From the NCBI GenBank assembly GCA_014800945.1, contig JAAVFD010000034.1, positions 62,001 to 126,000 on the forward strand: a stretch of 64,000 nucleotides of DNA, in the 5' to 3' direction. The notes below the pieces were generated by a model. The model made no database searches. It was not told where the DNA came from and saw only the letters and a list, made by a program, of their open reading frames with translations. Shown here in pieces: positions 27,363 through 36,345 of the stretch; position 1 is the first letter of the stretch; every line of letters starts with the position of its first letter. Origin of the DNA: Barnesiella sp. Its GTDB lineage: Bacteria; Bacteroidota; Bacteroidia; Bacteroidales; Muribaculaceae. Made by a program: the position numbers and the translations under genes.

Positions 27363-28482
27363 CTATTCCTGCTCGCTTCCGGCAAACTCCATGAGATATG
27401 CCTTGATGAAACCGTCAAGATCGCCGTCCATAACTCCACCGACATCAGATGTCTGGTAACCGGTGCGATGGTCTTTAACGCGGCGGTCGTCAAACACATA
27501 GCTGCGAATCTGAGAGCCCCATTCAATCTTCATCTTGCCGGCTTCCACCTTAGCCTGCTCCTGCAGGCGGTGCTGCAGCTCCTTGTCATAAAGAATGGAT
27601 TTTAGCTGTCTCATCGCATTTTCTTTATTCTTAGGCTGGTCGCGGGTCTCGGTGTTTTCAATAAGGATTTCCTCCTTCTCGCCTGTGTATGGGTCGGTGA
27701 ACTGATACCTGAGTCGAACACCCGATTCCACCTTGTTGACATTCTGTCCACCGGCGCCACCGCTTCGGAATGTATCCCATGACAGCAGTGCGGGGTCAAC
27801 TTTAACCTCGATGGTGTCGTCAACAAGCGGTGTGACGAAAACCGATGCAAACGAGGTCATTCGCTTGCCCTGGGCATTGTAGGGCGACACCCGCACAAGG
27901 CGGTGCACACCGTTCTCGCTCTTGAGATAGCCGTAGGCAAAATCACCCTCAACATTGATGGTGCACGATTTTATGCCCGCTTCATCACCCTCAAGCAGGT
28001 TGGCAACTGAAGTTTTGTAGCCGTGAGCCTCACACCAGCGCATATACATTCGCATGAGCATCGATGCCCAGTCCTGACTCTCTGTGCCGCCTGCGCCCGA
28101 GTTGATTTTGAGCACCACTCCGAGTTTGTCTTCTTCGCGACGGAGCATATTGCGCAGTTCAAGGCGCTCGATTTTGTCAATGGTTGAGGCGTACATTTCA
28201 TCAAGTTCGCTCTCCTCCATCTCACCATCCTTTACAAACTCCCAGGCAATCTGAAGCTCATCCACCGCGTCCTCAATCTCGGCATAGCCGTCAATCCACG
28301 CCTGGATGTCCTTGATTTTCTTCATCTGAGCCTGAGCCTCTTTAGGGTGTTCCCAGAAATCGGGCACATGAGTGCGCAGTTCTTCCTCTTCTACTTCTAT
28401 TTTCTTGCTGTCAATGTCAAAGATACCTCCTCAACGCGAGCTTGCGTTCAAAAGTCTCTTTTAGCTGCTCCTGTGTAATCAT
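27363..28482 (-). CDS. prfB: Peptide chain release factor 2, with programmed +1 frameshift
   Basis: Releases peptides at UGA and UAA. Translation starts at the ATG 28480-28482, runs 21 codons to an in-frame TGA at 28417-28419, then shifts +1 to read 351 more codons, 372 residues in all. The shift site is the classic AGGAGG-TAT-CTT-TGA-C, with the Shine-Dalgarno-like element at the usual distance. The GGQ peptidyl-release motif is at about 244-246 (SGGAGGQNVNKVESG). The codon-recognition tripeptide is SPY at about 199-201 in place of the common SPF, as I recall for other Bacteroidetes. In-frame calls starting at 28367 miss the first 38 residues. Confidence 0.96.
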
Positions 28483-28562
28483 TGATGTTACCGGATATAG
28501 GGTTAATATTATGTTTATTTATTAATTAAGGTGTGGCAGAATGTGTGATTACTGTCACGATG

Positions 28563-28593
28563 CAAAAATAACTAAAAAAAGCTTGTCCCGCAA
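28563..28593 (-). promoter_or_regulatory. Promoter of prfB-plsC
   Basis: On the minus strand TTG (28593-28591) and TATTTTTG (28570-28563) are 20 bp apart, fitting the Bacteroidetes -33/-7 layout; the prfB leader would be about 75 nt. Confidence 0.5.
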
Positions 28594-28668
28594 TTGTTGA
28601 GGCTTCTTCATATTCCGGCAATACATTTATTTTAACGCTACCGCATAGCGATATAACGATTTTGTTTA

Positions 28669-28676
28669 TATCTTTG
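28669..28676 (+). promoter_or_regulatory. Candidate -7 box for the DUF6242 lipoprotein operon
   Basis: TATCTTTG, matching TAnnTTTG, 21 bp before the start codon at 28698. Confidence 0.4.
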
Positions 28677-28697
28677 CAGGCTGAAAAAGTATATATT

Positions 28698-30155
28698 ATG
28701 AGATTTAAAGTACCGGTCATTATATTTGCCGCATCTCTTGCCGCCGGGGTGTGCTCTTGCAATAGCGACAGCGTAGAGAATGTGGTGCTCACCGATTTAG
28801 GCGCTTCAAGTGTTGAAATCAAGGCATTTTCAGTCACCTCAACTTTCGGTACTGAAGACGAGGATTCGCTGAGCTTTTCCGTAGATTTGAACACAGGGCG
28901 TATTTTTAACGCAGATTCTCTTCCGGTAGGCGTTGAACTGAAAAAAGCGCTCGTTTCTTTGGATTTACCCACTGTGAGCAAGGCTGAAATAGTGATGCAC
29001 TATGATCAGGATGATAAAGAAGATGTGGTTGTGGACTATCTCACTTCTCCCTCCGATTCAATTGATTTCTCTGCCGATAAAGTTTCAGTGCGCATCGTTT
29101 CAGCTAATCAGACCTTGCGTCGGGAATACTCGGTAAAAGTTAATGTTCACAAGCAGAAACCGGACAGTCTTTATTGGGACAGACTGCCCTATAATCTCAT
29201 CCCGGGAGCTGTTGTAGGTGCGAAATCAAGCCGTACCGTTCTGATGGAGGGCACATATTACACACTCACCGAATTGCCTGCCGGTACGATTCTTGCAACC
29301 GGAACTGATTTGGCTGAGGCGGCATCTTGGCAGAGCGGCAGCGTCACACTCCCCGCAGGAGCTCTGGTAAATAGCTTCTCGGCTTCTGACAATGCGCTTT
29401 TTATTCTTGATGATAGCAACAAACTTTACATTTCTGCTGATGGACAGACCTGGAGCGACACCGGTGAGTCGATGTGTCACATTTACGGCGGTTACGGAGA
29501 AACGCTTCTCGGGGTCAAGAACGATGGCGGTAAATACTATCATGTTACATATCCCGCAACTGTTGAAACAGAGATTGACAACGGTTGTCCCATAAGCGGC
29601 ACAAGCACGATTACTCTATACTCCACAGAGTGGAGCGAAAATATAATGGCGGCATTTACCGGTGGTAGGGATTCAGAGGGAAATCTCAGCGGCGCCACAT
29701 GGGGTTATGACGGCTCTGAATGGGCTAAACTCAGCCTTGAGCCAATCCCTGCACTCGAAGGAGTGTCTGTCTGTCAGTACTACTCGGCATCCACCACACT
29801 TTTCAAAACCACTACCACCCCTATGCTCTATGCTTTTGGCGGCAGTGATAAGAACGGGTCAGTTAATAGCAAGGTGTATGTGTCGATTGACCGTGGTGTT
29901 CATTGGCGCGAAGGTGATGCAAATATTCAGCTCGCGGCTTCCGTCCCCAAACTCGCTGCTGCGCAGGTGATTGTTGAAAACCGTACGATGTACGTTCCTT
30001 CCGAAGCTGAAACCAGTAGCCGTGCCATCAAGCCGATTACCTCATGGGAGTGCCCGTATATGTATCTCATGGGCGGTTATTCAGCCTCAGGCACATTCAA
30101 CCCCAATATATATAGAGGTGTAATCAATTTCCTCGCATTCGTCCCAATCCAGTAA
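28698..30155 (+). CDS. DUF6242-type lipoprotein
   Basis: 485 residues from the ATG at 28698, chosen because it opens a lipoprotein signal (MRFKVPVIIFAASLAAGVCSC) with the lipid cysteine in AAGVC. The rest holds a beta-sandwich-like N-terminal part (about 30-150) and a C-terminal part with kelch-like repeats (ALFILDDSNKLYISADGQTW, later MLYAFGGSDKNG and YMYLMGGYS). I associate it with the DUF6242 family from memory; its function is unknown. It leads the envelope operon that continues to murI, so a role at the cell surface is plausible. Confidence 0.8.
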   Translation: MRFKVPVIIFAASLAAGVCSCNSDSVENVVLTDLGASSVEIKAFSVTSTFGTEDEDSLSFSVDLNTGRIFNADSLPVGVELKKALVSLDLPTVSKAEIVMHYDQDDKEDVVVDYLTSPSDSIDFSADKVSVRIVSANQTLRREYSVKVNVHKQKPDSLYWDRLPYNLIPGAVVGAKSSRTVLMEGTYYTLTELPAGTILATGTDLAEAASWQSGSVTLPAGALVNSFSASDNALFILDDSNKLYISADGQTWSDTGESMCHIYGGYGETLLGVKNDGGKYYHVTYPATVETEIDNGCPISGTSTITLYSTEWSENIMAAFTGGRDSEGNLSGATWGYDGSEWAKLSLEPIPALEGVSVCQYYSASTTLFKTTTTPMLYAFGGSDKNGSVNSKVYVSIDRGVHWREGDANIQLAASVPKLAAAQVIVENRTMYVPSEAETSSRAIKPITSWECPYMYLMGGYSASGTFNPNIYRGVINFLAFVPIQ

Positions 30156-30168
30156 TTAAACCGTAATC

Positions 30169-30852
30169 GTGATACTCCGAAATCTGTTCATCTTTATGGC
30201 TGCTGCTGTTTCACTGATATCCGCAAGCGCTCAGGAAGCGAAATATAAATGGGATGTCGGTGTGGCTGCGGGCATGAGCGGATATATCGGTGATGCTAAT
30301 GGCGGATTTCCCTTCCGTCATCCCGGAGCTGCAGTATCGGTGTTAGGCAGGTATAATTTCAATACCCGTTTGGCGCTCAGGGCGCAGGCGGGGCTTCAGA
30401 CTATCTCGGGCAATACTGCTGATATGGATAATGTTCTCCCCGGAAATGCGCAATACAAATTCAACACATCGGTATTTGATTTCGGAGTAAAAGGTGAGTT
30501 TAACTTCTTCCCATACGGCATAGGAGAAACTTATAAAAGACTGCGCAGATGCACTCCTTATGCCACTGTCGGCATTGGTGTGGCTGTCGGTGGCAGCAAA
30601 GGCAACCGTGCTGCTGCATTTGCATTGCCTTTGGGTGTAGGTGTGAAATATAAGCTGAGCGAGAGATGCAATCTCGGAGCCGAATGGGCTTTCACCAAAA
30701 CTTTCAGCGATAAGATAGACAGCAAGGAACTGACGGATTTGTACCTCATAAAAAGTTCATTTATTAAAAACACAGATTGGTTGAGCACTCTCACGGTAAG
30801 CATAACTTACGAGTTCGGTGAGCGATGCGAGGTGTGTAACCGTAAGGACTGA
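30169..30852 (+). CDS. Outer-membrane beta-barrel protein (DUF6089-like)
   Basis: 227 residues with a GTG start at 30169; later ATGs would cut into the signal peptide (MILRNLFIFMAAAVSLISASA). The mature part shows alternating strands typical of a small barrel, opening with YKWDVGVAAGMSGYIGDANG and closing with LSTLTVSITYEFGERCEVC. A short cysteine-containing tail follows the last strand. It lies between the DUF6242 lipoprotein and uppS, the usual place of DUF6089 proteins in this phylum as far as I recall. Specific function unknown. Confidence 0.82.
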   Translation: MILRNLFIFMAAAVSLISASAQEAKYKWDVGVAAGMSGYIGDANGGFPFRHPGAAVSVLGRYNFNTRLALRAQAGLQTISGNTADMDNVLPGNAQYKFNTSVFDFGVKGEFNFFPYGIGETYKRLRRCTPYATVGIGVAVGGSKGNRAAAFALPLGVGVKYKLSERCNLGAEWAFTKTFSDKIDSKELTDLYLIKSSFIKNTDWLSTLTVSITYEFGERCEVCNRKD

Positions 30853-30870
30853 TAAAACATAAAACAATAT

Positions 30871-31617
30871 ATGACTTCACTGCTTCACAAAATAGACCCT
30901 CGTAATGTGCCGGCCCATGTTGCCATTATTATGGACGGCAACGGCAGGTGGGCAAAAATGCGCTCGCTGGACCGCTCGGAGGGGCATGTTGAAGGGGTGA
31001 ATACTGTAAGGCGTATCACTGAGGCGGCATCGGAAGCAGGTGTCAGATTTCTTACACTTTATGCCTTCTCAACCGAAAACTGGAATCGTCCCCAGGCTGA
31101 GGTGGACGCTCTGATGCACCTGATTGTAATTGCTATAGAGAGAGAAACACCCGACCTGATTAAGAATAATGTCCGCCTGTCTATGATTGGCGACTTTGAC
31201 CGTATGCCACAGGAAGCTCTCAATAGACTCCAACGCTGCATGCAGGACACCGCACATTGCACCGGGCTCACCCTTAATCTCGCGCTAAGCTACTCGGCTC
31301 GATGGGAAATCACCGAGGCTGTTAAAGCTATTGCAGCAGATGCTGTCAGCGGCAAAATCAATCCTGCTCAGATTACACCGGATACTGTTGACAAGTATCT
31401 CACAACAGCGGGAATGCCTGACCCGGACTTGCTTATACGCACCGGAGGAGACAACCGTGTCAGCAATTTCCTCCTCTGGCAAATCGCTTATTCAGAAATT
31501 TATATCACCAACACATACTGGCCGGACTTCAGCAAGGAAGATTTCTTCCGGGCTATACTTGAATATCAGTCAAGAGAGCGACGCTTTGGTCTGACATCCG
31601 AACAATTAACCAAGTGA
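30871..31617 (+). CDS. uppS: Isoprenyl transferase (undecaprenyl diphosphate synthase)
   Basis: Cis-prenyltransferase that builds the C55 lipid carrier for peptidoglycan and O-antigen. 248 residues. The signature HVAIIMDGNGRWA supplies the Mg-binding Asp22; TLYAFSTENWNRP and the C-terminal PDLLIRTGGDNRVSNFLLWQ are the other conserved blocks. It overlaps or abuts the bamA reading frame, pointing to translational coupling of lipid-carrier and outer-membrane assembly genes. Confidence 0.97.
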   Translation: MTSLLHKIDPRNVPAHVAIIMDGNGRWAKMRSLDRSEGHVEGVNTVRRITEAASEAGVRFLTLYAFSTENWNRPQAEVDALMHLIVIAIERETPDLIKNNVRLSMIGDFDRMPQEALNRLQRCMQDTAHCTGLTLNLALSYSARWEITEAVKAIAADAVSGKINPAQITPDTVDKYLTTAGMPDPDLLIRTGGDNRVSNFLLWQIAYSEIYITNTYWPDFSKEDFFRAILEYQSRERRFGLTSEQLTK

Positions 31618-31637
31618 CTACTTCATCATCAAATATC

Positions 31638-34256
31638 ATGCGTTTTAGAATAGCTGTCATTATCGCTGCAATGTTAACTATGTGCGTTTCCGCTTTCGCA
31701 CAGACACCCGTTGACACAATATACACACCCCCTGTTATTTATTCCGGTATGCCGCCCACATACGAAATTGCCGGAATAACAGTTGAGGGAGCCGACAACT
31801 ATGAGGACTTTGTGGTTATCGGTTACTCCGGTCTCAAGGTCGGGGAAAGAATAGAAATTCCCGGTGATGAAATCACAGCAGCGTCTAAGCGTCTTTGGCG
31901 TCAGGGGCTATTCAGCAAGGTGCAGGTGAGTGTCAATAAGATTGCCGGAGATAAGGCATGGCTCATTATATCGCTCAGAGAGCAGCCACAAATTTCAGCT
32001 ATTAACTATAACGGCGTGAAAAAAGGTGAGAGAGAAGACCTTCAGGAAAAACTGCAGCTCTTTGTCGGCAACCAGATTACACAGAACATAGTCAACAGAG
32101 CTAATCTCATCATCAAAAACTATTTCAAGGAAAAGGGATTCGGCAATGCTGACGTTGTGATTGCGCTCCATGAGGATCTTTCTGAACCCAACAAAATGAT
32201 TGTGGATATCAATATTGATAAACACGACAAGGTGAAGGTTCACAAAATCTATATTGATGGTAACGAAGTGCTTACAGATAAAAAGATTAAACGAACCATC
32301 AAGAAGACAAACGAAAACGGTGATATCATGAATCTTTTCCGACAGAAAAAATTTGTCGAGAATGATTATGAGGATGACTTGAAAAGAATTATTGAAAAGT
32401 ACAATGAGCTCGGTTACCGCGACGCCAAGATTATAAGCGACAGCGTTGTGCCTTACAATGAAAAGAGCGTGGATGTGTACATCAACATTGAGGAAGGTAA
32501 GAAATATTATATCAACGATATTTCTTGGGTGGGTAACACTATTTACGACACCAACTTCCTTAACAGAGTCCTTGAAATTAAGCCGGGAGATGTATATAAC
32601 CAGAAGCTCCTTGAAAAGAGAACTTCTACCGATGATGATGCCGTAGCTAACCTGTATCTCAACAACGGTTATCTCTTCTATAACCTTGTGCCGATTGAAA
32701 AAAATGTGCAGGGTGACTCTATCGACCTCGAACTCCGAATGGAAGAGGGACCTCAGGCACGTATTAACAATGTGATTATTCAAGGCAACGACCGATTGTA
32801 TGAAAAGGTAATCCGACGAGAACTTTACATTCGCCCGGGTGAACTCTTCAGAAAGGATGACCTTGTGCGTTCACTACGAGAAATTGCAAATACCGGACAC
32901 TTCAACCCGGAAAACCTGAACCCGGATGTGCAGCCCGATGCGGAAAACGGTACAGTGGACATTGTTCTTCCTCTTGAATCCAAAGCCAACGACCAGATTG
33001 AATTCTCTCTCGGTTGGGGTCAAACCGGTGTAATCGGTAAAGTATCTCTCAAATTCTCCAACTTCTCCATCAAGAATCTTTTCCACCCGAGCTCTTATAA
33101 AGGGGTGATTCCTCAGGGCGAGGGTCAGACATTCACTGTATCTGCTCAGACAAACGCAAGATACTATCAGGCATATAGTGTTTCATTCCTTGACCCGTGG
33201 TTCGGAGGTAAACGACCTAACTCACTCTCTGTGTCAGCTTACTATAGCCGACAGACCGGTGTTAACTCATCATACTATAATAACACCTGGATGAACTCGG
33301 CATATAACTATGGCTATGGCTACGGTTATGGCTATGGTTATGGAAATGACTACTACGGAAACTCTTACGAAGATGCTTACGACCCCAATAAGCTCCTGCA
33401 GATGGCGGGTGTTACTGTCGGTTTCGGTAAACGTCTTAAATGGCCTGACGACTTCTTTACATTCACCACTGAGTTGTCTTACAACTGGTATAACCTCAAG
33501 AACTGGGAATACCTCTATTATATGAACAACGGCACTTCAAACTCGTTTGTGCTTGGTCTTACACTCGCAAGAAACAATATTGATAACCCGTTATACACTC
33601 GCCGTGGTTCTTCTTTCGCTCTCGGAATTCACCTTACTCCGCCGGCATCGCTTTTCGGAAAGAAGAATTGGGCTAAGCTCGCTGAGGAGAACACTCCCGA
33701 GGCTAAGAAACAACTTTACAGATGGATCGAGTACTGGAAGCTCAAATTCCAGAGCCGTACTTACACTCCTCTCAACGACCCGAATGGAAAATGGACATTT
33801 GTACTCATGACACGCGCTGACTTCGGTTTGCTCGGCAGCTACAACAAGTACCTTAAATCACCGTTTGAAACATACTATATGGGTGGTGACGGTATGAGCG
33901 GTTCATACACTTACGCTACCGAAACAGTGGCGCTAAGAGGTTATGACAATGGTTCACTCACTCCATGGGGTAGAGAGGGCTACGCATATGCAAGACTCGG
34001 TGTTGAGCTCCACTTCCCCTTCATGCTTCAGCCCTCAACCACAATCTATGGTCTCGCCTTTCTTGAAGGTGGTAACGCATGGACGTCTGTCAGCCGCTTC
34101 TCTCCGTTTGATCTGAAGCGTAGCGGTGGTTTTGGTGTGCGCATATTCTTGCCTATGGTCGGTCTTATGGGTATTGACTGGGGTTATGGATTCGATAAGG
34201 TGTATGGAACCCGTGGAGGAAGCCACTTCCATTTCATACTCGGTCAGGAATTCTAA
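31638..34256 (+). CDS. bamA: Outer membrane protein assembly factor BamA
   Basis: Core of the machine that folds outer-membrane barrels. 872 residues from the ATG at 31638, which starts the signal peptide (MRFRIAVIIAAMLTMCVSAFA); an in-frame GTG 24 bp upstream is less likely. Five POTRA domains span about 40-430 and the Omp85 barrel about 440-872, ending in HFHFILGQEF with a terminal Phe. An extracellular-loop-like segment at about 550-575 consists of repeated Tyr-Gly units (YGYGYGYGYGYGND), encoded by a short tandem repeat, unusual for BamA. Downstream are two ompH genes whose products chaperone its clients. Confidence 0.96.
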   Translation: MRFRIAVIIAAMLTMCVSAFAQTPVDTIYTPPVIYSGMPPTYEIAGITVEGADNYEDFVVIGYSGLKVGERIEIPGDEITAASKRLWRQGLFSKVQVSVNKIAGDKAWLIISLREQPQISAINYNGVKKGEREDLQEKLQLFVGNQITQNIVNRANLIIKNYFKEKGFGNADVVIALHEDLSEPNKMIVDINIDKHDKVKVHKIYIDGNEVLTDKKIKRTIKKTNENGDIMNLFRQKKFVENDYEDDLKRIIEKYNELGYRDAKIISDSVVPYNEKSVDVYINIEEGKKYYINDISWVGNTIYDTNFLNRVLEIKPGDVYNQKLLEKRTSTDDDAVANLYLNNGYLFYNLVPIEKNVQGDSIDLELRMEEGPQARINNVIIQGNDRLYEKVIRRELYIRPGELFRKDDLVRSLREIANTGHFNPENLNPDVQPDAENGTVDIVLPLESKANDQIEFSLGWGQTGVIGKVSLKFSNFSIKNLFHPSSYKGVIPQGEGQTFTVSAQTNARYYQAYSVSFLDPWFGGKRPNSLSVSAYYSRQTGVNSSYYNNTWMNSAYNYGYGYGYGYGYGNDYYGNSYEDAYDPNKLLQMAGVTVGFGKRLKWPDDFFTFTTELSYNWYNLKNWEYLYYMNNGTSNSFVLGLTLARNNIDNPLYTRRGSSFALGIHLTPPASLFGKKNWAKLAEENTPEAKKQLYRWIEYWKLKFQSRTYTPLNDPNGKWTFVLMTRADFGLLGSYNKYLKSPFETYYMGGDGMSGSYTYATETVALRGYDNGSLTPWGREGYAYARLGVELHFPFMLQPSTTIYGLAFLEGGNAWTSVSRFSPFDLKRSGGFGVRIFLPMVGLMGIDWGYGFDKVYGTRGGSHFHFILGQEF

Positions 34257-34340
34257 CGTTTTTTAAGTGTGGGTTAATAAACCGGTACATTATTTAATTG
34301 TCTATTTATTAAATCACATCACTATTAATAACTTATATAC

Positions 34341-34856
34341 ATGAAAAAGATAGTAATAGCAATTATTGCGGTTTTTGCCGGTGTCTTTGCTGCAAACGCA
34401 CAGAAATTCGCACTTGTGGACATGGAATACATTCTCTCGAATATTCCAACATACGAGGTTGCTAATGATCAGCTCAATCAGCTCTCAATGAAATGGCAGA
34501 AGGAGGTTGAGGAGGTTGCTAAGCAGGCTGAAAATATGTACAAGGACTACCAGAGCAACATGGTTTTCCTTTCCGATGACCAGAAAAAAAAGCAGGAAAC
34601 TGCAATTACGGCTAAGGAAAAAGAAGCAATGGAGCTTAAAAATAAATACTTCGGACCGGAAGGCGAACTCTATGTTATGCGCTCCAAGCTCATGCAGCCT
34701 ATTCAGGATGAGGTTTACAATGCCGTTAAAGCCGTTGCGGAGGAAAGGGGATTTCAATGCATCTTTGACAGAGCATCTGCTACAGAGATTATTTTCGCAT
34801 CACCCAGAATTGATGTGAGTGCAGAGGTGCTTGCTAAATTAGGATATTCAAAATAA
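34341..34856 (+). CDS. OmpH/Skp family periplasmic chaperone (copy 1)
   Basis: 171 residues. The signal peptide (MKKIVIAIIAVFAGVFAANA) is followed by a short beta strand (KFALVDMEYILSNIP) and a long charged coiled-coil hairpin (about 40-130), the tentacle of Skp trimers that hold unfolded outer-membrane proteins. The C-terminal strand-forming region (GFQCIFDRASATEIIFA) completes the body domain. Tandem duplicate of the next gene in the BamA operon. Confidence 0.94.
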   Translation: MKKIVIAIIAVFAGVFAANAQKFALVDMEYILSNIPTYEVANDQLNQLSMKWQKEVEEVAKQAENMYKDYQSNMVFLSDDQKKKQETAITAKEKEAMELKNKYFGPEGELYVMRSKLMQPIQDEVYNAVKAVAEERGFQCIFDRASATEIIFASPRIDVSAEVLAKLGYSK

Positions 34857-34862
34857 TAAATG

Positions 34863-34870
34863 TATATTTG
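34863..34870 (+). promoter_or_regulatory. Candidate -7 box ahead of the second ompH gene
   Basis: TATATTTG, full match to TAnnTTTG, 41 bp before the start at 34912; it could allow separate expression of the second copy. Confidence 0.35.
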
Positions 34871-34911
34871 CACGGTAAACTTCAGATTAATCACGATAAT
34901 TACATAATAAA

Positions 34912-35409
34912 ATGCTTAAAAAATTTATCGCAGCAATTTTAATTGCACTTCCCGCTCTGACATTTGCTCAGGGTAAGTTTGGAATAATCAAGACTCAGCC
35001 GATTATTGAGGCTCTTCCCGAAACCAAAGACGCTGCTACTCAGCTTGAAACAGCCTCTAACAAATATCAGGAAGAATTCAAGAACTTTGAAGAAGAAATG
35101 AATAAAAAAGTGTCTGAATATCAGGCACTCGGTGAAGATACACCTGCTATGGTTAAAGATCGCAGAATGAAAGAACTTCAGGATCTTAACAATAAAATGA
35201 ACGAGTTTCGTTCTATGGCTGAGAGAGATCTTCAGCGTCAGCAGGAACAGCTATTCGCTCCTATACAGCAGAAAGTACACGATGCTATAATGGCTGTTGG
35301 CAAGGAGGGTAACTACACTTTCATTTTCGAGGATATGGTTCCCGTTTACACCGGTACCGATGTTATCGACGTTACCGATGCTGTTAAGGCTAAACTCGGA
35401 GTTAAGTAA
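34912..35409 (+). CDS. OmpH/Skp family periplasmic chaperone (copy 2)
   Basis: 165 residues with signal peptide (MLKKFIAAILIALPALTFA), a body strand (GKFGIIKTQPIIEALPE) and a coiled-coil region (about 45-125) rich in Glu, Lys and Gln. It is diverged from copy 1, so the pair is an old duplication. Expected to chaperone outer-membrane proteins to BamA. Followed by an intrinsic terminator that ends this part of the operon. Confidence 0.94.
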   Translation: MLKKFIAAILIALPALTFAQGKFGIIKTQPIIEALPETKDAATQLETASNKYQEEFKNFEEEMNKKVSEYQALGEDTPAMVKDRRMKELQDLNNKMNEFRSMAERDLQRQQEQLFAPIQQKVHDAIMAVGKEGNYTFIFEDMVPVYTGTDVIDVTDAVKAKLGVK

Positions 35410-35437
35410 TTTTACTCAATAGAGAAACAAACCAATT

Positions 35438-35475
35438 GAGCGGTCTCGGCTAACTGTTGAGGCCGCTCTGATTTT
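35438..35475 (+). terminator. Terminator after the ompH pair
   Basis: GAGCGGTCTC (35438-35447) pairs with GAGGCCGCTC (35459-35468), one G-U pair, then TGATTTT. Confidence 0.7.
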
Positions 35476-35491
35476 AATAATCGAATCGCTC

Positions 35492-36316
35492 ATGCAACTC
35501 AAAGGACCTATCGGAGTATTTGATTCCGGATACGGAGGGCTTACCATCCTTAAGGAAATACGCAAGCTTATGCCGGAATATTCGTATGTTTACCTCGGTG
35601 ATAATGCCAGGGCACCTTACGGCACCCGCTCTTTTGATGTTGTATATAATTTTACTCTGCAAGCGGTGACTGCACTGTTTGATATGGGATGTCCGCTCGT
35701 GATTCTTGCCTGCAACACTGCCAGCGCAAAAGCTCTCAGGAATATTCAGCAGCACGATTTGCCAAAAATGCAACCGGGACTCAGAGTTCTCGGAGTTATT
35801 CGGCCTACGGCTGAGAATATTGAACGGCTATCAGTAAACGGGCATATAGGCATACTTGCAACGGAAGGAACTGTCAGCAGCCGCAGTTATGAAATGGAAA
35901 TTGCTAAGTTGGCACCGCAGTTCACTGTCACATCACAGGCTTGCCCAATGTGGGTGCCACTCGTTGAAAATAATGAGGCGGCTTCACCGGGAGCTGACTA
36001 TTTTGTCAGCAAGTATGTGAATGAGATTCTTGAAAAGGATAGCGATATTGACACCATTGTTCTGGCGTGTACCCACTATCCGATTCTTTTTCCAAAGATT
36101 CGGCAGGCGGTGCCCCAGCGCATTAAGGTGGTCAGGCAAGGAGAAATTGTTGCGGAGAGTCTTAAGGATTACCTCTGCCGGCATCCAGAAATGAAAGAGC
36201 GGTTGCTCACAAACGGAGATTGCAGGTATCTCACTACTGAAAACCCTGAAAAATTTACCGGTCTTGCATCCCTTTTCCTTGATGAAAAAGTGGATGTGAG
36301 TCACATTGATTTATAA
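35492..36316 (+). CDS. murI: Glutamate racemase
   Basis: Interconverts L- and D-glutamate for peptidoglycan by a two-cysteine mechanism. 274 residues. IGVFDSGYGGLTIL is the N-terminal signature, the first catalytic cysteine is Cys74 in LACNTASAKA, and the second lies in LACTHYPIL. It follows the ompH terminator by under 20 bp, so it may depend on read-through or on a promoter I cannot see. Confidence 0.97.
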   Translation: MQLKGPIGVFDSGYGGLTILKEIRKLMPEYSYVYLGDNARAPYGTRSFDVVYNFTLQAVTALFDMGCPLVILACNTASAKALRNIQQHDLPKMQPGLRVLGVIRPTAENIERLSVNGHIGILATEGTVSSRSYEMEIAKLAPQFTVTSQACPMWVPLVENNEAASPGADYFVSKYVNEILEKDSDIDTIVLACTHYPILFPKIRQAVPQRIKVVRQGEIVAESLKDYLCRHPEMKERLLTNGDCRYLTTENPEKFTGLASLFLDEKVDVSHIDL

Positions 36317-36345
36317 TTGAATACTTTGATTTATACTAAATACCT

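Noticed and set aside
28367-28482. A shorter prfB starting at a GTG at 28367
   Set aside because: The upstream 21-codon frame plus the classic frameshift site gives the full N-terminus.
34341-35409. ompH pair as an assembly duplication
   Set aside because: The two copies differ strongly in sequence, so it is an old gene duplication.
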